DNA of 64,000 bases from Bacteroidetes bacterium HGW-Bacteroidetes-16 (lineage in GTDB: Bacteria; Bacteroidota; Bacteroidia; Bacteroidales; F082), in NCBI GenBank assembly GCA_002840975.1, contig PHDN01000019.1, positions 1-64,000 of the forward strand. The letters run 5' to 3'. Positions 52,390 to 60,964 of the stretch are shown here, piece by piece. Within the stretch, counting starts at the first letter, position 1. Each line of letters starts with the position of its first letter. A model generated the notes under the pieces. The model was not told where the DNA came from. It searched no databases and was given only the letters and a program-made list of their open reading frames with translations. A program made the translations under genes and the position numbers.

Positions 52390-53310
52390 CTATTCAGAAT
52401 AGGTAACCGACGCAAAGGTCCTTCTGATTCCTTTGGCGTATTTGACTTTAGGGTAGCCGAAAATAACAAATATACCTTCTCGGCTGCGGTACTTGATTCC
52501 ATGCTTCTCCCGAAATTTTCTGGCCTTATTACCACTTTGGATCAATGGATGAATACCGCCCAACATACAGGTTCCCAGCCCGAGTGATTCACCGGCAATC
52601 ATGGCATAATTGGCTGCAATCAATGGATCGGCCGGATCAGCGTATGGAGAACCATAAAAATACATGGCCAGTGGCGCATCGTATGTCACCATATCAATCC
52701 CCTGCTTCATGTTTTCGATATAAATACGAAACAATGGTTTTACAAATTGGCGGAACAATTCATCGTTCGATTTGCCCCAAAAAGGACTCATGATAGTTAA
52801 AAACCAATTTGATACAAACCATCTCATTTTTTCCAGGTAGTCGCAATAATCTTTTGAAAAAGACCTGACTTTTACTTTATTATCAAAAATAAGCACGTTT
52901 ACATCCGAAGGAGGCAGTCCCATAGGTGCTGTGAGTGAAACAGCGAGAATTTGATTGATGGAGTCCTGCTCAACAGGCTTGTCTTTGAATTCACGGATGC
53001 TTCTTCTGGATTGTAATAAGCTCATTACCTGATCATAGCTGGCGCGTGTTCCTTTGTCAGGCAAAGCAAACAAATCGTTGGGCGAGCACTCACGACCATG
53101 GATTTCAATGGCACCTGTCGGACAAATGGTCATACAATGTCCACATGCGATACAACCAAAAAACGGATTCTCTGTGGTGGTTACTTTTCCGTTGACCAAT
53201 TGTATGCTAAAATCTTTGCAGACAGAAACGCACAATCCGCATCCGTTACAAATTTCCGTGCTGATTCTTATTTCCGCTTTTTCTTTGGTTCTTGAAGTAG
53301 GAATAGCCAT
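52390..53310 (-). CDS. Nitroreductase family protein with N-terminal 2[4Fe-4S] ferredoxin domain
   Basis: The 306-residue protein has two canonical cluster motifs, CNGCGLCVSVC (about 22-32) and CIACGHCMTIC (about 52-62), followed by a nitroreductase domain (about 85-300) with RRSIREFKDKPV for FMN binding and YAMIAGESLGLGTCMLG in the core. Such fusions are common in anaerobes and reduce unknown organic substrates with electrons from ferredoxin. In contrast to the reductase at 6984, all eight cluster cysteines are present. Start ATG 53310 is preferred to an upstream TTG. Physiological substrate unknown. Confidence 0.9.
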   Translation of the reverse strand: MAIPTSRTKEKAEIRISTEICNGCGLCVSVCKDFSIQLVNGKVTTTENPFFGCIACGHCMTICPTGAIEIHGRECSPNDLFALPDKGTRASYDQVMSLLQSRRSIREFKDKPVEQDSINQILAVSLTAPMGLPPSDVNVLIFDNKVKVRSFSKDYCDYLEKMRWFVSNWFLTIMSPFWGKSNDELFRQFVKPLFRIYIENMKQGIDMVTYDAPLAMYFYGSPYADPADPLIAANYAMIAGESLGLGTCMLGGIHPLIQSGNKARKFREKHGIKYRSREGIFVIFGYPKVKYAKGIRRTFASVTYSE

Positions 53311-53372
53311 AAGGTTGGTTTTAGGATTTATCAATGACTGTGTAAAAATAATAAATCCGTAAATATGTTTTT

Positions 53373-53741
53373 TTAATCAATCAAATTCTTTGGTATTGGT
53401 AAGCCATGTTGTTTTAAAAATGATAATTTATCCCAATATCCGCGTTGCAGTTTTATTTTTCCATTCACTACATGAAAAAATCCACAACCTCTTAGCCCAA
53501 GTGGATCTTTCCATTCAAGGATGGCCCATTCTCCGTTTTCAAAAAGTTGCTCCACCAAACAAACCATGTTTGCAGAACCAAATTCTCGTTTAAACATTTC
53601 ATGAATGGCTGTTTTTCCAACGACAGGTTCATTTGCCACCTGATGATTTATTGCATTTTCATGATATAATGCTGCCAGGAGATCCGCATCTCCTGTGTTG
53701 AATATCTCAACCCACTTTTTTACCAGTTCTTTTGGTTTCAT
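53373..53741 (-). CDS. SnoaL-like / NTF2-superfamily small protein
   Basis: The 122-residue protein has the cone-shaped SnoaL-like fold signature: a first helix KKWVEIFNTGDADLLAALYHENAINH, then a strand with GKTAIHEMFKREFG, and WAILEWKDPLGLRGCGFFHVVNGKIKLQRGYWD in the sheet. Members act as isomerases, cyclases or simple binding proteins; no catalytic residue set is identifiable here. It is monocistronic, 62 bp before the nitroreductase gene on the same strand. Confidence 0.82.
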   Translation of the reverse strand: MKPKELVKKWVEIFNTGDADLLAALYHENAINHQVANEPVVGKTAIHEMFKREFGSANMVCLVEQLFENGEWAILEWKDPLGLRGCGFFHVVNGKIKLQRGYWDKLSFLKQHGLPIPKNLID

Positions 53742-54397
53742 TATCCGGAACTTTTGTTTTTACAAGTTCTCCCAAAATTACAAATTTTTATTCTGTGAAA
53801 AGTCGTATTTAGGTATAGCATATTTTATATAAAACTTCAGAACGGGGGATGAGTTGTGATCAATTACAAGATCCGGATAAAATCAAATGCCTTCACGATA
53901 TGATCTTAGGAATTGCAAACAGAAAGGATCATTAATTTGATATTGGGGAGTATTTTTTCTTCGGATCAAGAGGATAATTAACGTTTGTAAGTGTTTACAA
54001 TTGTAATTTACAATTGTGGATTACGAATGATAATTAACTCATTTAAAGAAGATATACAATTGTAAAAACTGAATTTAATACGACGAATAAATTTACATAG
54101 GTGTAGGTTTTAACATAGGTCAATCTAATAATTAAATTATAATTATAATATTCATAAAACCAGTATTATAAAATGAATAATCAATAAAGCAGATTAAATA
54201 AAATTGATCATAAATTGAATTATAAACTTCATTCAATATTGATATAATTAATTATATAACAATTAAATACAATATATTATCTAGATTATAAATTCGATTA
54301 TTCATAATGTACAAATGTAAATTACAATTGTTTTGTTTATTTTGTTACATTTGTAATCACATGCATGAAATATTGTTAACTTTGTAAACAAAAAATC
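53742..54397. other. Long AT-rich intergenic region with operator-like array
   Basis: This 656-bp stretch has no supportable gene. The left 250 bp (53742-53990) are featureless; the part from 53995 holds repeated TTACAATTGTAA-type palindromes, and 54060-54300 is extremely AT-rich with many short TAAT/ATTA tracts that would be easy to melt or bend. It separates the SnoaL-like gene from the XRE regulator. Confidence 0.6.
53995..54387. promoter_or_regulatory. Array of TTACAATTGTAA-type palindromic operators upstream of the XRE gene
   Basis: Sites seen are TTACAATTGTAA (53995-54006, perfect palindrome), TTACAATTGTGG (54008-54019), TACAATTGTA (54055-54064, perfect), GTACAAATGTAA (54309-54320), TTACAATTGTTT (54322-54333), TTACATTTGTAA (54345-54356) and TTAACTTTGTAA (54376-54387). 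The last two flank a -7-like TAACTTTG (54377-54384), so occupancy would block transcription. Sites come in adjacent pairs with 13-bp centre spacing (53995/54008 and 54309/54322), fitting cooperative binding of a dimeric repressor. The XRE protein encoded at 54398 is the obvious candidate. Confidence 0.7.
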
Positions 54398-54865
54398 ATG
54401 CTGGATCGAATTAAAAAATTGATGGAAAAGCGGGGTTTGTCTCCTGCTCAATTTGCCGATGAAATTGGTTTGAAGCGTTCTTCCTTATCCCATATTTTAT
54501 CTGGGCGTAACAACCCAAGCTTGGATGTGATCATGAAAATAAAAAGCAGATACGATGAAGTGAATACCGATTGGTTGCTATTTGGTGCCGGCCAGCCGGT
54601 GGGCAAGGAAGATAAAACCCGAAAGAGTGAAAAAGATGAACTAATAGAACCGGTTTTGCACGAAACAAAAAAGGCAGTTGGTCAGCAATTATTATCATTT
54701 GAACCGGATGACTCCAAGGTTACACTAAAACAGATGGTTCCAACCGCACAGGACAAACCCATTTCATCTTCAGCAGTTTCACATGAGAATGACAAAACAG
54801 CAAAAGCAGTAAGAATGGTGGTATTTTATAGCGACCAAACCTTCGAATCTTTCGAAAGCAGATAA
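54398..54865 (+). CDS. XRE-family helix-turn-helix transcriptional regulator
   Basis: The 155-residue protein has an N-terminal phage-repressor-like HTH (residues 1-65: MLDRIKKLMEKRGLSPAQFADEIGLKRSSLSHILSGRNNPSLDVIMKI) ending in the WLLFGAG motif common in Bacteroidetes XRE proteins. The rest (66-155) is a low-complexity charged linker and a short C-terminal strand (AVRMVVFYSDQTFESFES). It probably binds the palindromic array upstream and controls itself. No adjacent target gene is evident, so its regulon is unknown. Confidence 0.9.
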   Translation: MLDRIKKLMEKRGLSPAQFADEIGLKRSSLSHILSGRNNPSLDVIMKIKSRYDEVNTDWLLFGAGQPVGKEDKTRKSEKDELIEPVLHETKKAVGQQLLSFEPDDSKVTLKQMVPTAQDKPISSSAVSHENDKTAKAVRMVVFYSDQTFESFESR

Positions 54866-54892
54866 AAAAAAAAAGACCGGATCTCTCCGGTC
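54864..54892 (-). terminator. Intrinsic terminator of ndk overlapping the XRE stop codon
   Basis: On the minus strand GACCGG (54892-54887), loop AGAGAT, CCGGTC (54880-54875) and an 11-T run (54874-54864) form the terminator of ndk. Its A-tract overlaps the TAA of the XRE gene. Confidence 0.9.
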
Positions 54893-54917
54893 AAGTTCAT
54901 CAGAATCAGGGTTCTAT

Positions 54918-55337
54918 TTAGAACCTTTCGAATTCAGAAAAGAAAAACGCACCCTCATTAACAGCATTTTCATCACTATCTGAACCGTGCACGGCGTTGG
55001 CTTCGATAGAAGTCCCATAAAGTGCCCTGATCGATCCGGCAGCAGCGTCAGCAGGATTGGTAGCTCCTATGTAATTGCGATAGTTGAGTACAGCATCTTC
55101 TTTCTCTAGGATGGCAGCCACTATTGGGCCTGAGCTCATAAACGAAACCAATCCTTCAAAAAAGGGCCTTTCGCTGTGAACAGCATAAAACTTCCTGGCC
55201 TGATCTTTTGTTAACCTGGTTAATTTCAGTGCTTTGATATGAAAACCACCTTGAGTAATTTTAGCAATAATGTTTCCCATGTTCCCATCGGCAATGGCTT
55301 TTGGCTTGATCATGGTAAATGTAATGTTTCCAGACAT
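54918..55337 (-). CDS. ndk: Nucleoside-diphosphate kinase
   Basis: The 139-residue enzyme matches Ndk: [19 protein letters not shown] with the Lys of the nucleotide site, [40 protein letters not shown] with catalytic His117, and C-terminal EINRFF-like FFFSEFERF. It balances NTP pools by transferring the gamma-phosphate. The ATG at 55337 is used; a longer frame from 55397 is not conserved. Terminated by a strong hairpin. Confidence 0.97.
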   Translation of the reverse strand: MSGNITFTMIKPKAIADGNMGNIIAKITQGGFHIKALKLTRLTKDQARKFYAVHSERPFFEGLVSFMSSGPIVAAILEKEDAVLNYRNYIGATNPADAAAGSIRALYGTSIEANAVHGSDSDENAVNEGAFFFSEFERF

Positions 55338-55498
55338 GTGTTTGATTTTAGATTTTTTGCAAAAATACTTTTTTTTGTCTAACCACCTAACCTTCAATAA
55401 GTGTTAGTTTATCTATTTACTATGTTGATAATTAGTGTGTTACTAATGATGGACAGGTAAAACAAGATCAATGCATTTTTGCCTCAACTGGCAGATAT

Positions 55499-55528
55499 TG
55501 AGGTATTGTCTGCTTTTGTTTATCTTTG
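55499..55528 (+). promoter_or_regulatory. Promoter of the NrnA-FKBP operon
   Basis: TTG (55499-55501), a 19-bp spacer and TATCTTTG (55521-55528) match the Bacteroidetes consensus. ATG 55539 would be within a few bases of the transcript start; ATG 55554 gives a leader near 20 nt. Confidence 0.7.
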
Positions 55529-55553
55529 CAGCCTTCAAATGAAATTTCTTATT

Positions 55554-56585
55554 ATGCTGACTCATACCGAAAAAGAAGAGCTTAAGGCTTTATTAAAGAC
55601 TAAAAAAAAGATTGTATTGTCATCGCATTCCAATCCGGATGGTGATGCCATTGGTTCTTTATTGGCCATGTATTACTATTTAACAAACAAAGGACATGAG
55701 GTGTACATGGTTGTTCCCAATAAATTTCCGGAGTTCTATGATTGGATGCCAGGCAGTGATCTGATCATTAACTATGAAAAAAACGCAAAAAAAGCCCAAC
55801 AGTTATTAAAGTCGGCTGATATTTTCTTTAGTCTGGACTATAATGCCCTCAACCGGATCGGCCCGGTTGCTGAATTTATTCCACCTTCGCCTGCCACGCG
55901 TATTCTGATAGATCATCATATTGATCCTGAACGTGATAAATTTGATTATTGTTATTCCAACACGGCATTTTCATCTACCGGCGAGCTCATTTATTCCTTT
56001 ATTTCGACTTTAGGCGATATAAAGTTTATCGATAAATCGGTTGCCGAAGCTCTTTATACCTGCATAGTTACTGATACGGGTTCATTTAGCTTCTCTTGCA
56101 ACCGGCCTGAAACCTATGAAATTACAGCCGCTTTGCTCAAATTGGGGATAGATGCTGAAAAAATGCACCGATTGATTTATGATACATTTTCGGAGCAGCG
56201 TTTGCGCTTATTGGGTTTTGCTATCAGCAACAGAATGATTGTGTGGGATGACCTGCATACATCGCTGATTTATCTCACCAAAGCTGATCTAAGCAAATTC
56301 AATTTTGAAGTAGGTGATACTGAAGGAGTGGTTAATTATCCTTTGATGATGAAGAAGGTGAACCTGAGCATACTAATCACGGAGAAAGACAACAAACTCA
56401 GGCTTTCATTCCGGTCGAAAGGAAATTTTTCGGTAAATGATTTAGCCCGCAAACATTTTAATGGAGGTGGACACAGAAATGCTTCCGGTGGAAATGTAAA
56501 CAAACCGGTAAAAGAATTAATCGATGAACTAAAAGTGGTGTTGGATGATTACTCGAAAGAATTAAATTATGAACTTGTATACTAA
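55554..56585 (+). CDS. nrnA: DHH-family phosphoesterase, NrnA-like (nano-RNase / pAp phosphatase)
   Basis: The 343-residue protein has the DHH/DHHA1 layout: SHSNPDGDAIGS (about 25-36), a Mn-binding Asp in FFSLDYN, the DHH motif ILIDHHID (about 118-125), VTDTGSFSFSC and the C-terminal DHHA1 motif FNGGGHRNASGG. NrnA-type enzymes degrade RNA dinucleotides or oligoribonucleotides and may dephosphorylate pAp. ATG 55554 is used, since ATG 55539 sits too near the promoter. It starts an operon with two FKBP lipoproteins, a linkage also seen for gldI-type genes in Bacteroidetes. Confidence 0.92.
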   Translation: MLTHTEKEELKALLKTKKKIVLSSHSNPDGDAIGSLLAMYYYLTNKGHEVYMVVPNKFPEFYDWMPGSDLIINYEKNAKKAQQLLKSADIFFSLDYNALNRIGPVAEFIPPSPATRILIDHHIDPERDKFDYCYSNTAFSSTGELIYSFISTLGDIKFIDKSVAEALYTCIVTDTGSFSFSCNRPETYEITAALLKLGIDAEKMHRLIYDTFSEQRLRLLGFAISNRMIVWDDLHTSLIYLTKADLSKFNFEVGDTEGVVNYPLMMKKVNLSILITEKDNKLRLSFRSKGNFSVNDLARKHFNGGGHRNASGGNVNKPVKELIDELKVVLDDYSKELNYELVY

Positions 56586-56591
56586 TCTCAG

Positions 56592-57134
56592 GTGAAAGTT
56601 GTCTCCATTGTAATACCAATGCTTTTTATAGCTATCCTTTTGGATTCCTGTTACAGAGAGGAAGAACGGGGTACAAACAGTAGTAATACCACCGCCAAGT
56701 CAAAAGAATCGCTGGTAGTCGTTAATCGGTATCTTACAAGGACCGAAGAAGAAGATATAAAATATTATATTGAGCGTCATGAGTTAAAGGTGGTAGAAAC
56801 AGGTTCCGGTCTTCGCTATTCTATTGTGAAACAAGGAGATGGCTCTTCGCCTAAAAGAGGTGACCTGGTGACTCTCGAATACAAGGTTCGTCTGATTACG
56901 GGTGAATTATTGTATTCATCAGATGAAAGTGGTCCTTTGGTTTTTCAGGTTGGAAAGGGAGGCGTAGAAAGTGGATTAGAAGAGGCAATTTTACTTTTAA
57001 AAGTAGGCGACCGAGCAGTTATTATATTACCTTCGCATCTTGCTTTTGGATTGCTCGGAGACCATAAAAAGATCCCCAAAAGAGCGACCATTATTTATGA
57101 AATTGATTTTAAAAAACTTAGTAAAAAGCAATAA
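56592..57134 (+). CDS. FKBP-type peptidyl-prolyl isomerase lipoprotein (GldI-like)
   Basis: The 180-residue lipoprotein (signal with ILLDSC, Cys at about 20) starts at GTG 56592, 6 bp after the nrnA stop. An FKBP domain spans about 70-178 (GSGLRYSIVKQGDG, DLVTLEYKVRLITGELLYSS, LEEAILLLKVGDRAVIILPSHLAFG and TIIYEIDFKKL). It isomerises prolyl peptide bonds in the periplasm during protein folding. In gliding Bacteroidetes the GldI protein is an FKBP lipoprotein encoded beside nrnA; this gene is a candidate orthologue, but gliding is not shown by the window. Confidence 0.85.
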   Translation: MKVVSIVIPMLFIAILLDSCYREEERGTNSSNTTAKSKESLVVVNRYLTRTEEEDIKYYIERHELKVVETGSGLRYSIVKQGDGSSPKRGDLVTLEYKVRLITGELLYSSDESGPLVFQVGKGGVESGLEEAILLLKVGDRAVIILPSHLAFGLLGDHKKIPKRATIIYEIDFKKLSKKQ

Positions 57135-57137
57135 AAA

Positions 57138-58016
57138 ATGAAAAAAACGCTGTTATCAGTAGCCTTGGTGCTGGCCGCACTGGCTTTTTCTTTGGTTTCG
57201 TGTAATCAAGGAAACAATCTACCCGATGGATTTAAAAAGAATGAACAAGGATTGATTTACAAGTACCATAACCATGGCACCGGTGAAGCATCTCCTAAAG
57301 AAGGCGACTTTGTCACCCTTTCGATGTCATATACCGATGGCGACACTGTACTCTTCGATAGTAAAAAACTCGGATATCCAATGAAACTACCCATGATTAA
57401 ATCCACTTTTAAAGGTGATGTGTATGATGGATTATCCATGATGAAAGTGGGCGATAGCGTTAGTATCATGTGCAACGCTGATTCCGTTTTCCTGAAACTT
57501 TTCAGGATGCCTTCTGTGCCTCCGGACATGGATTCTGTTAAGTATATATACTTTAACATGGGCTTGTCCAATATACAGTCAGCCGAACAAATTCAGCAGG
57601 AAAAAGAAGCAGAAACAAAAGCTTTGCTTGAAAAAGAGGCCCTGTTGCGTAACGAATTCCTGACAGCCAATTATCCGGATGCTGTTGCTTCCGAATCGGG
57701 ATTGTATTTAATTTCTCTTAATAAAGGAAAAGGAAAAAAAGCAGAAGCGGGTAAAACAGTTAAAGTTCATTACACAGGGAAATTTTTAGATGGGTCTGTT
57801 TTCGACAGTTCCGTAGAAAAAGGCGAACCGATTGAGTTTATCTTGGGTCAGGGCCAGGTGATTAAAGGTTGGGATCAAGGCATTGGCATGATGCAGGTTG
57901 GAGACAAAGCGATTCTCGTTATTCCATCCGATTTGGCTTATGGTCCCGGTGGCAGAGGAAGTATCCCTCCATCTTCTACCCTGGTTTTTGAGGTAGAACT
58001 GATTGATGTAAACTAG
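57138..58016 (+). CDS. Two-domain FKBP-type peptidyl-prolyl isomerase lipoprotein
   Basis: The 292-residue lipoprotein (MKKTLLSVALVLAALAFSLVSC, Cys about 22) has an N-terminal FKBP-like domain that is degenerate (about 35-140; it has GDFVTLSMSYTDGD and YDGLSMMKVGDSV but lacks the usual active-site aromatic residues), a charged coiled-coil linker (about 145-185), and a canonical C-terminal FKBP domain (about 190-292: TVKVHYTGKFLDGSVFDSS, GQVIKGWDQGIGMMQVGDKA, IPSDLAYGPGG, TLVFEVELIDV). The layout resembles FkpA/Mip chaperones, where the linker dimerises. It follows the GldI-like gene by 3 bp. Confidence 0.93.
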   Translation: MKKTLLSVALVLAALAFSLVSCNQGNNLPDGFKKNEQGLIYKYHNHGTGEASPKEGDFVTLSMSYTDGDTVLFDSKKLGYPMKLPMIKSTFKGDVYDGLSMMKVGDSVSIMCNADSVFLKLFRMPSVPPDMDSVKYIYFNMGLSNIQSAEQIQQEKEAETKALLEKEALLRNEFLTANYPDAVASESGLYLISLNKGKGKKAEAGKTVKVHYTGKFLDGSVFDSSVEKGEPIEFILGQGQVIKGWDQGIGMMQVGDKAILVIPSDLAYGPGGRGSIPPSSTLVFEVELIDVN

Positions 58017-58038
58017 AAAATTAAGATTTATCTTGTCG

Positions 58039-58071
58039 ATCGTGGTAGCTTTGGTTACCACGATTTTTTTT
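58039..58071 (+). terminator. Intrinsic terminator after the FKBP operon
   Basis: ATCGTGGTA (58039-58047), an 8-nt loop and TACCACGAT (58056-58064) followed by seven Ts. The hairpin falls just before the stop of the converging receiver gene, so it may also serve that gene less efficiently. Confidence 0.85.
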
Positions 58072-58073
58072 GG

Positions 58074-58487
58074 TCACATATTATCAGGAATTACGAAATG
58101 TGAGAAATGTCGGGCAACGGTGGTTAATAAATCAATGGGTTTATAAGGTTTACTAATATGGTCGTTCATTCCGGCGTTAAGACAATTTTCCTTGTCAAGC
58201 GGATAGTTGAAAGTCGTTACTGCGATAATAACGGTAGGTTTTTTAATTCCGTTTTCCTTTTCAATTTTCCTGATGTGCATGGAGGCTTCTATCCCGGTCA
58301 TCACCGGCATTTGTATGTCCATCAAGATTAGATCGTAGGTTTTTTCCTTAAATAATTCTACACCGATTTTTCCATTTAAAGCCACATCCACCTCATGTCC
58401 GATTCTTTTAAAAAGGGTCGCAGCCAGCTTTTGGTTGATCAGGTTATCTTCGATAACAAGTATAGATAACGGTTTGCTATCGCTCAT
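58074..58487 (-). CDS. Stand-alone receiver-domain response regulator
   Basis: The 137-residue protein is a CheY-like receiver alone: acidic pair in ILVIEDNLINQKLA, phosphoacceptor Asp in LILMDIQMPVMTGIEAS, the conserved Thr in VTTFNYPL (VxTT) and KPYKPIDL with the switch Lys. No output domain is fused. Such single receivers shuttle phosphoryl groups in relays or regulate by protein contact. It lies 150 bp downstream of the hybrid kinase at 58637 on the same strand, so it may be its partner. Confidence 0.92.
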   Translation of the reverse strand: MSDSKPLSILVIEDNLINQKLAATLFKRIGHEVDVALNGKIGVELFKEKTYDLILMDIQMPVMTGIEASMHIRKIEKENGIKKPTVIIAVTTFNYPLDKENCLNAGMNDHISKPYKPIDLLTTVARHFSHFVIPDNM

Positions 58488-58636
58488 ATAGAATTATTCA
58501 TTTAATTAATTTCTTTACCAAGAGATATGCCAAAGGTAACTATCTTTGTTTAATCAGTTAGATGCTACTCTTTTACATTTCAGTAATTATCCAAAATGTT
58601 TCCCATTTTGGAATTTTTTTCCAAATATACAAACTT

Positions 58637-60964
58637 TTATTCTTTCATTTCCAGCACTTGATTGATGGTTAACAGCAAATCGGTTTTTATGATTGGTTTT
58701 GCAATACATGCGGCAAACCCGTTTTCGACGAGGTTCCTGGGTTCATCCGACAATGAATAGGCAGCTAAGGCCACTACAGGAACATATTGATAAGATGGAT
58801 ATTCAGATTTTATTTTTTGTAGAAATTGAATTTCATCTGTTGCATCAAGTACATTTACATCCATCATGATCAGGTCAACATGCTGGTTATTGATAGCTAA
58901 CTCGTTCAACAGGGTTAAGGCCTGTTCTTTGCTTCCAACCACTTGAATTTGTGCCGTGTTTCCGAGTATTTTCTTTACAATCAATTGATTTAGCTTGTCA
59001 GGTTCCACCAATAGAATGCTCCTGTTCTCAATTCTTTCATTCAAAGTTTCATTCTTGTTATCAAAAGGTTGATTCTCGTTTGCAAGGGTAACTTTTTGAT
59101 ACTTCATTGGGAGTGAGAGGTGTACCGTGGTGCCAATTCCTTTTTCTGATTCCAGGTTAATGGTTCCTCCCAGTATTTCAGTTATTTTTTTTGTCAAAGG
59201 CAAACTAAGCCCTGCTCCTTGATAAATTGTTGAATATCCCAATTTTTCTTTGCGATAGGGCTCAAAAACAGCCTGAATATAGGCTTTGTCGATGCCAATC
59301 CCCGTATCTTTAATCTGAATAACTACCTGTTTTTCGCCCTCATCATATTCGGCACTCATCTTGATATATCCTTTTTCAGTAAATCGGACCGAATTATCAA
59401 GTATCATCGTTAACATATTCTTAATGAGTTTAATATCCGATTCCATTAATGCCAATTCTCCTGGCGATACAACAATCCTGATACCTTTTTGAGAAGATAA
59501 ATGGTCAAATTTTAAGGCCACCTCATTCATTAATTCATGGATATTGAATGTTGAAATAGTGACTTTTAACCTGTTAGAATTGATCAGGCTTAACTCGAAA
59601 AGGTTATTTAGTAGATCAATCAGGCTTTGGCCACTTTGCGTGATAGTTGAGGCATATTCGTAAAGTTCCTGGTTTTCCATTTCTGCCAGTTCGGTTTCGA
59701 GCAAAGAGGTAAAACCAAGAATGGTGGTTAACGGACTGCGCACCTCGTGACTAAGTTTGGTTAGAAACATGTCTTTGAGATATTCAGATTGTTTGGCAAA
59801 TTCAATAGCCTGTTCAAGTTTTTGCACTGAATATGCCTTCGCTTCCAATTCATTATTAATTTCTACAGTCGATTTATTTAACTGTTGATCAACCGCTATA
59901 TTAAAATCAATTAATTCTGATTGAAGTTCCTCGTTGCTACTGTGTAGTTTTTCAATATTTAAAAGCAATTGTTTTCTGGTTTTCTTGCTTTTAGTTAATA
60001 AATACAACAAGATCAAGATGAACAATACCAGAGAGAAGAACCAAAAATATAAGTAAGAACTCCTTTCTGTTTTAATTTCAGGAATATTTTCCAATATCAG
60101 GTTATAACGATTTTCTATTGAGGTGCGATTTTGTTTGAATAATATTTTCTGTGTTTCATGGGCTGCCTCCAGAAATTCAAGTCCTAACAAGGTATCTCCT
60201 CGTTGAAGGGCGCTTCGGCTCAACTCAATTAAAATGGTCTCTTTTTGTTCAAGGTTATCATGTAAACGATTCAAATCCAATGCTTTTTTAAGATATTCCA
60301 ATCTTCGGTTTTGATCCCCGACCTCAGAATAGAACTTAGCCTGATGAAGATAGATGTTCTTAAGCATGTCGGGATTCTCAACCTGGGTTACCAACATTTC
60401 AGCCTTGTTTAATTGAATTTTCACACGGCTTGTGTCATTCATTTCGAAAAGGCCATCAACCAAATCCAATAAGGTATTCGTATGGAGCAGTTGGTTTTTG
60501 TTGTCACGAGCCAATATTTCCGCGGTTTCAAAATAGAGCATTGCTTTTTGAAACTCTTTTTGTTTCATATGTATATCGCCCAATTGCGACAGTGCTTTCA
60601 GTTGATCGGTGGTATCATTCGCGGTTTCAAATTTTCGTAAAGCTTCCTTTAGGATTTTTTCAGCCTGTTCGGGTTGATCGGCAGCCAACAGGTTAGACGC
60701 TTTTATGAGCAAACATTTCCCCAACAGGTCATCGCTCTCCTTAACAAATGGTTGGTCAATCAGGCTTTGGATAATTTCATTGCTTAGATTAGGGTCGAGG
60801 GGACTTATTTCTTCTGCTAACGTGCAGAAAAGCTGGCTGTTGGACAAGGAAGGCGGTGATTGTTGAAGCCTGTTCCATAATTGAATCCAGGTGGTATCAG
60901 CGCCAAACAGGGAACTTGTTGCTGTGATCCAAAAAATAAAACCATATACCAGCCAGTTTTTCAT
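58637..60964 (-). CDS. Membrane hybrid histidine kinase with periplasmic TPR domain
   Basis: The 775-residue protein has a signal peptide, a periplasmic TPR array (about 60-300; e.g. ALSQLGDIHMKQKEFQKAMLYFE), a membrane helix (about 305-325), a coiled coil, HisKA with His406 (KLSHEVRSPLTTILGF), HATPase (DNSVRFTEKGY, IKDTGIGIDK, GAGLSLPLTK) and a receiver (ILLVEPDKLN, DLIMMDVNVLD, AKPIIK). The receiver keeps the phosphoacceptor Asp but has EPD in place of the usual DxN acidic pair. TPR-sensor kinases are common in Bacteroidetes and may sense peptidoglycan or surface polymers. It overlaps the methyltransferase gene by 4 bp. Confidence 0.93.
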   Translation of the reverse strand: MKNWLVYGFIFWITATSSLFGADTTWIQLWNRLQQSPPSLSNSQLFCTLAEEISPLDPNLSNEIIQSLIDQPFVKESDDLLGKCLLIKASNLLAADQPEQAEKILKEALRKFETANDTTDQLKALSQLGDIHMKQKEFQKAMLYFETAEILARDNKNQLLHTNTLLDLVDGLFEMNDTSRVKIQLNKAEMLVTQVENPDMLKNIYLHQAKFYSEVGDQNRRLEYLKKALDLNRLHDNLEQKETILIELSRSALQRGDTLLGLEFLEAAHETQKILFKQNRTSIENRYNLILENIPEIKTERSSYLYFWFFSLVLFILILLYLLTKSKKTRKQLLLNIEKLHSSNEELQSELIDFNIAVDQQLNKSTVEINNELEAKAYSVQKLEQAIEFAKQSEYLKDMFLTKLSHEVRSPLTTILGFTSLLETELAEMENQELYEYASTITQSGQSLIDLLNNLFELSLINSNRLKVTISTFNIHELMNEVALKFDHLSSQKGIRIVVSPGELALMESDIKLIKNMLTMILDNSVRFTEKGYIKMSAEYDEGEKQVVIQIKDTGIGIDKAYIQAVFEPYRKEKLGYSTIYQGAGLSLPLTKKITEILGGTINLESEKGIGTTVHLSLPMKYQKVTLANENQPFDNKNETLNERIENRSILLVEPDKLNQLIVKKILGNTAQIQVVGSKEQALTLLNELAINNQHVDLIMMDVNVLDATDEIQFLQKIKSEYPSYQYVPVVALAAYSLSDEPRNLVENGFAACIAKPIIKTDLLLTINQVLEMKE

